Below, piece by piece: positions 15,595-18,327 of a DNA stretch of 18,327 nt. Numbering within the stretch: the stretch's first letter is position 1; each line of letters begins with the position of its first letter. Location of the stretch: the NCBI GenBank assembly GCA_028678815.1, contig JAJRCS010000006.1, positions 1 through 18,327 of the forward strand, given 5' to 3'. Origin of the DNA: Methanomicrobiales archaeon. GTDB taxonomy: Archaea; Halobacteriota; Methanomicrobia; Methanomicrobiales; JACTUA01. The translations under genes were made by a program, and so were the position numbers. The notes below the pieces were generated by a model. The model did no database searches, had not been told where the DNA came from, and saw only the letters and a list, made by a program, of their open reading frames with translations.

Positions 15595-15819
15595 GTGCGC
15601 AATAAAAATGCAGGCCTCGCATTTGTCCTCTGCCTGCTCCTCCTCTGCACCGTCCTGGCCATGGGGTGTATCACGGAGCGGCGGGGGGCTGCACCGGGCG
15701 GTGAGCCCCTCATCAGCCCGCCCGACCTGCCGGAACCTCCTCCCGGTACGATGGCTGTCCCGGGCGCAGAGGCTCCGCCCTCGCCGGCCCTCCCGGGCTG
15801 CTTCACGGGACCAGGATAA
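15595..15819 (+). CDS. Small Pro-rich candidate lipoprotein
   Basis: Not recognised. The 74-residue product has a basic start (MRNKNAG), a hydrophobic core (8-22) and VLAMGC at 20-25, a loose lipobox with Cys25 as the likely lipidated residue. The rest is Pro-rich and low in complexity, with one more Cys near the end. GTG 15595 is supported by GAGGT (15583-15587) seven bases ahead and by a TATA-like box. It is divergent from the decarboxylase with only 30 bases between the starts, so the two may be co-regulated. Its short length leaves some doubt that it is a gene. Confidence 0.6.
   Translation: MRNKNAGLAFVLCLLLLCTVLAMGCITERRGAAPGGEPLISPPDLPEPPPGTMAVPGAEAPPSPALPGCFTGPG
15600..15611 (-). promoter_or_regulatory. 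TATA-like element of the acetolactate decarboxylase gene
   Basis: Minus-strand CATTTTTATTGC lies 36-47 bases ahead of ATG 15564, inside the first codons of the divergent lipoprotein gene. The expected start near 15578 would leave a leader of about 14 bases that contains the AGGAG ribosome site. Confidence 0.45.
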
Positions 15820-15822
15820 GAC

Positions 15823-15836
15823 CGGGGTACTCCCCG
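15823..15836 (+). terminator. Small GC hairpin after the lipoprotein gene
   Basis: CGGGG-TACT-CCCCG forms a perfect five-pair stem with a four-base loop, beginning four bases after the TAA. No T run follows. It may help end or protect the short transcript. Confidence 0.3.
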
Positions 15837-15850
15837 CGGTACTCTGCCCA

Positions 15851-15879
15851 GGAGATCCCGGCCCTCCGGGGTCATCTCC
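15851..15879. terminator. Hairpin between the convergent lipoprotein and TraB genes
   Basis: GGAGAT (15851-15856) pairs with ATCTCC (15874-15879). Inside it CCCGG (15857-15861) pairs with CCGGG (15866-15870) around a CCCT loop, with a three-base GTC bulge. All eleven pairs are perfect. It abuts the TraB stop codon, and as it reads almost the same on both strands it could serve either transcript. Confidence 0.45.
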
Positions 15880-15880
15880 C

Positions 15881-17095
15881 TCAGGCGAAGAGCCCGGCGA
15901 ACCAGGCCGCCATGTTCTGGAAGCCCGTGGAGATGACCACCACGGGATCGATCCCGAGGACCGGGAAGAGGAAGATGAAGTAGAGGAAGGTCCCGAGCAT
16001 GCACCCCAGGTTCGCGACGGCGGCGATGAGGACCACCTTGAAGAGGGGGATCCGGGCCATCTCCGTGATGGTCCCGGCCTCGTAGATCCTCCGGAAGTCG
16101 GAGACCTCCGGCCTCCTCACCTTCGCCTCCACCACCGCGGCGATCCACCCGACGGCGAGGAGGGGGTGGAGCGAGGTCATCCAGGCGACGGCAAAGCAGG
16201 TGAGGACCGTGTACGGGTGCGCCCCGACCACGAGGGCGAAGGCCCCGGAGAGCGCCCCGTGGATGACGACCCAGAAGATGAAGGCATAGAGGAGGGTGTC
16301 GAGGCCCACCCCGGAGAACCCGATGGCCGCGAGGAGGAGGACGAAGAGGACGGTCACGGAGATCCCGAAGACGAGCCCCCAGGGGAAGGACTTCGGCTGC
16401 CTGGTGAGCTCCTCCATGGGCGGGAGGGCGGCGGGATCCTCCAGGTACCGGTTGATCCCCTGGACATGCCCTGCCCCGACCACGGCGAGGACCCGGCCGA
16501 TGTTCTGCTCCCGCAGCCTGACGAGGTTGTGGGCGATGAAGGCGTCCCGCTCATCGATGAGCGATTTTGCTCCCTCGGGGGAGAACCTCCGGAACTCCTC
16601 CATGACCATGTCCATGACCGACTGTTCCTTCAGCTGCTCGACGTCAAACTCCTCGAGCTCGTCCACCTCGGCGACGGAGACCACGAGGGCATAGAACATC
16701 TTCATCTTCCCGATGATCCCGAGGGAGTGCCAGAACCGGAGGAGGGTGAGCCGGATGTCCCGGTCCACGAGGGAGACGGGGATCCCCCGCTGCTCCGCCT
16801 CGGCGATGGCCGCCTTCATCTCCGCCCCCGGCTCCACCCCGACGTCGAGGCCGATCCTCCGCTGGAGGTAGGAGAGGATCCACTGGATGAGGAGCTGGTG
16901 CGAGTCCCTGAGCTCGAGGACGTCATCGACGGAGGGTTCCCTCGCCTCCTTCCGCAGGGCCTGGAACCGGGCGAGGTCCAGCTCCACGGCGACGATATCG
17001 GGGCGGAACTCCTCGATGGCCCTCCTCACGTCCTCGACGCTCTGGGCTGAGACATGCGCCGTGCCGACGAGCCGGATCTCGGACAAGGTAGCCAC
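15881..17095 (-). CDS. TraB/PrgY-family membrane protein
   Basis: A 404-residue two-part protein. The TraB domain (1-about 225) shows GTAHVS (11-16), VAVELD (35-40), VDRDIRLTLLR (110-120) and VVGAGHVQGI (205-214). These conserved His, Glu and Arg positions are typical of the TraB/PrgY/GumN family, a proposed metalloprotease-like fold; enterococcal members act in pheromone shutdown. The C-terminal part has hydrophobic helices near 240-260, 263-290, 295-322 and 352-382, so the domain is tethered to the membrane. In archaea the role is unknown. The start is uncertain: GTG 17095 has no clear Shine-Dalgarno, while TTG 17086 is preceded by GGTGG at a five-base distance. Both keep the first strand (EIRLVGTAHV). 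It has its own TATA-like box and follows a permease gene on the same strand. Confidence 0.93.
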   Translation of the reverse strand: MATLSEIRLVGTAHVSAQSVEDVRRAIEEFRPDIVAVELDLARFQALRKEAREPSVDDVLELRDSHQLLIQWILSYLQRRIGLDVGVEPGAEMKAAIAEAEQRGIPVSLVDRDIRLTLLRFWHSLGIIGKMKMFYALVVSVAEVDELEEFDVEQLKEQSVMDMVMEEFRRFSPEGAKSLIDERDAFIAHNLVRLREQNIGRVLAVVGAGHVQGINRYLEDPAALPPMEELTRQPKSFPWGLVFGISVTVLFVLLLAAIGFSGVGLDTLLYAFIFWVVIHGALSGAFALVVGAHPYTVLTCFAVAWMTSLHPLLAVGWIAAVVEAKVRRPEVSDFRRIYEAGTITEMARIPLFKVVLIAAVANLGCMLGTFLYFIFLFPVLGIDPVVVISTGFQNMAAWFAGLFA

Positions 17096-17130
17096 CGGTG
17101 ATACTGAGATGATAGGGTGGGCGGCGGAGG

Positions 17131-17140
17131 GATTTATAGG
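17131..17140 (-). promoter_or_regulatory. TATA-like element of the TraB-family gene
   Basis: Minus-strand CCTATAAATC is a good archaeal TATA match, 36-45 bases ahead of GTG 17095. Transcription would begin near 17108, giving a leader of 13-22 bases depending on which start codon is used. Confidence 0.55.
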
Positions 17141-17165
17141 AGACGGGGAGAGCGGGACCGGTCCT

Positions 17166-18327
17166 TCACCCCGGGCCCTCCCCGATCGGGTATGGTGCTT
17201 TGGCCGCCAGCCTCCTGCCCTCGTACCGGTACATCAGGGCGATAACCGCCGGCATGATGAGGATGGCCCCCGCGAGGGAGAACCCGACGGTGATGACCGT
17301 GGTGATCCCGAAGTTCGAGATGATGTTGAACTCGGAGAGGGTGAGGGCAGCAAACCCGAAGACCGTGGTCATGCCGGAGACGGTGATGGCGGTGCCGATC
17401 TTCTGCACGCTCATCTGGATGGCCGGGAGGAGGTCGAGGCCCCGGGCCAGTTCCTCATCGACCCGCTCCATGATGAGGACGGTATACTCGGAGGCTACGC
17501 CGATGGTCATGGAGCCCAGAACGGCGGTGAGGGGGGTATAGTCCAGGCCCAGGAGGTACATGATGGCGCCGTTCCATCCCACGATGGCCACGATGGGGAT
17601 GAGGGGTGCGACGGCGTGGATTCTCCTGTACACGAGGAGGAGGAAGCCGAGGATGAAGACGAACCCGAGCACCGTCATGAGGGTCTTGGAGTTGGCGATA
17701 TCCTCCATCAGCGCACCGAACATCTCCAGCATCCCGGTGACCCGGACGGTCACACCCGGCGGTGGTGGGTACCAGTCCACATCCTTCTGGAGGATTTCCA
17801 CCAGGTCCCGGGCCTGGGAGATCTCCATGTCGACCGTGGAGAACTCGAGCACCGTCTCCACGTTCCCGTTGAGGTACCGGTTCTTCGTCTCCTCCGGGAT
17901 GCGGGCGAGGGCCTGCCGGGCCTCAAGCTCCGTCTCCGGCAGGCTGCCCCCGTTATACCGGGTGAGGAGGGTGGCGATGCTCGTCACGCCGGTGATCTTG
18001 TCATTATGGGCGATCTCATACTCCCCGAAACCCTGGATCCATTCGAGGGTGAGGGGACTCACCACGTCTGATCCCGATACCACGAGGGGGATGGTGGTCG
18101 CCGCCCCCATGGTCCGGGTCACCTTGTTCATGTCCTGGAGGGCGGGCATCTCCTCGGGGACGAAGGTCTTCTCGTCTGCGCTGATGGGGACCTCGTTGTC
18201 CAGGTAGAACCCGACGCCGGCGATGAGGAAGACCAGGAGGAGGATGGGGACCGGGTTCTTTGCTATCCGGTGGGCGGTCCTCCCCAGGAGGGCGTCGTAC
18301 TTCTCGATGTACGAACCGCGGGAACCC
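17166..18327 (-). CDS. RND/MMPL-family permease (C-terminal half, 5' end outside window)
   Basis: The frame is open to the window edge, giving 386 visible C-terminal residues; the ATG at 18149 is internal. The visible part is the second half of an archaeal RND exporter of the HAE3/MMPL type. One TM helix (about 24-41) leads into a large extracytoplasmic domain (about 44-225). Five further helices follow, including LGSMTIGVASEYTVLIMER, where Glu takes the place usually held by the proton-relay Asp, and a final helix ending VIALMYRYEGRRLA. Such proteins export hydrophobic or lipid-like compounds; the substrate here is unknown. The end PYPIGEGPG is polar. A 70-base gap with a separate TATA-like box divides it from the TraB gene. 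Confidence 0.93.
   Translation of the reverse strand, partial: GSRGSYIEKYDALLGRTAHRIAKNPVPILLLVFLIAGVGFYLDNEVPISADEKTFVPEEMPALQDMNKVTRTMGAATTIPLVVSGSDVVSPLTLEWIQGFGEYEIAHNDKITGVTSIATLLTRYNGGSLPETELEARQALARIPEETKNRYLNGNVETVLEFSTVDMEISQARDLVEILQKDVDWYPPPPGVTVRVTGMLEMFGALMEDIANSKTLMTVLGFVFILGFLLLVYRRIHAVAPLIPIVAIVGWNGAIMYLLGLDYTPLTAVLGSMTIGVASEYTVLIMERVDEELARGLDLLPAIQMSVQKIGTAITVSGMTTVFGFAALTLSEFNIISNFGITTVITVGFSLAGAILIMPAVIALMYRYEGRRLAAKAPYPIGEGPG

Noticed and set aside
15587-17050. 487-codon open frame on the plus strand opposite the TraB-family gene
   Set aside because: Asp/Glu/Gly/Pro-rich without recognisable motifs. The TraB frame has conserved motifs and TM helices.
1-18327. tRNA, rRNA, CRISPR, insertion sequences, prophage or defence genes
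   Set aside because: The intergenic gaps are all under about 270 bases and show no cloverleaf, spaced repeats, transposase or integrase. Composition is even across the window, so no recently acquired island is apparent.

Overview
This window looks like chromosomal DNA from a GC-rich methanogenic euryarchaeon, probably of the order Methanomicrobiales. The taxonomic call is inference. It rests on Shine-Dalgarno sequences of the GGTGA/GGAGG type, AT-rich TATA-like islands in the few intergenic gaps, a PKD-repeat surface protein ending in a PGF-CTERM-like archaeosortase signal, a CarA/CarB/ArgG cluster, a TraB-family membrane protein and an archaeal-type RND/MMPL permease. Genes are tightly packed. 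No tRNA, rRNA, CRISPR array, insertion sequence or phage gene was seen.

Layout. (1) 2-544 (+): the C-terminal part of an M23/LytM-fold protein cut by the window edge. (2) 587-2355 (+): a two-gene ABC-2 exporter, ATPase and permease, with a 4-bp GTGA overlap. (3) 2472-4775 (-): a 767-residue secreted protein of eight PKD domains, built as two tandem 340-residue blocks of four PKDs each. (4) 4776-5037: a divergent control region holding an AT island and a 28-codon candidate leader ORF that ends one codon before the next start. (5) 5038-6543 (+): an unusual fusion of two ACT-like domains with a metallo-beta-lactamase-fold hydrolase. (6) 6683-12104 (+): carA-carB-argG, joined by one-base TGATG overlaps, which makes carbamoyl phosphate and argininosuccinate for arginine (and pyrimidine) synthesis. 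(7) 12115-12519 (-): a small split-barrel flavin-binding (PPOX-type) protein, convergent with argG and 10 bases from it. (8) 12596-15564 (-): a four-gene overlapping string. In transcription order it is an exported acetolactate decarboxylase, a one-TM protein with an extracytoplasmic beta-rich domain, a four-TM protein, and an AlkA-type DNA glycosylase. (9) 15595-15819 (+): a small candidate lipoprotein, divergent from the decarboxylase with only 30 bases between the starts. (10) 15881-17095 (-): a TraB-family membrane protein. (11) 17166-end (-): the C-terminal half of an RND/MMPL permease.

The best-supported functional unit is the carAB-argG operon. The points most worth a second look are the ACT-ACT-MBL fusion with its in-frame leader ORF directly upstream of that operon, the exported acetolactate decarboxylase overlapping two unrecognised membrane-protein genes, the interlocked divergent promoters at 15546-15611, the exact 340-residue duplication in the PKD protein, and the M23-like protein that keeps its zinc-binding residues but has lost catalytic histidines.
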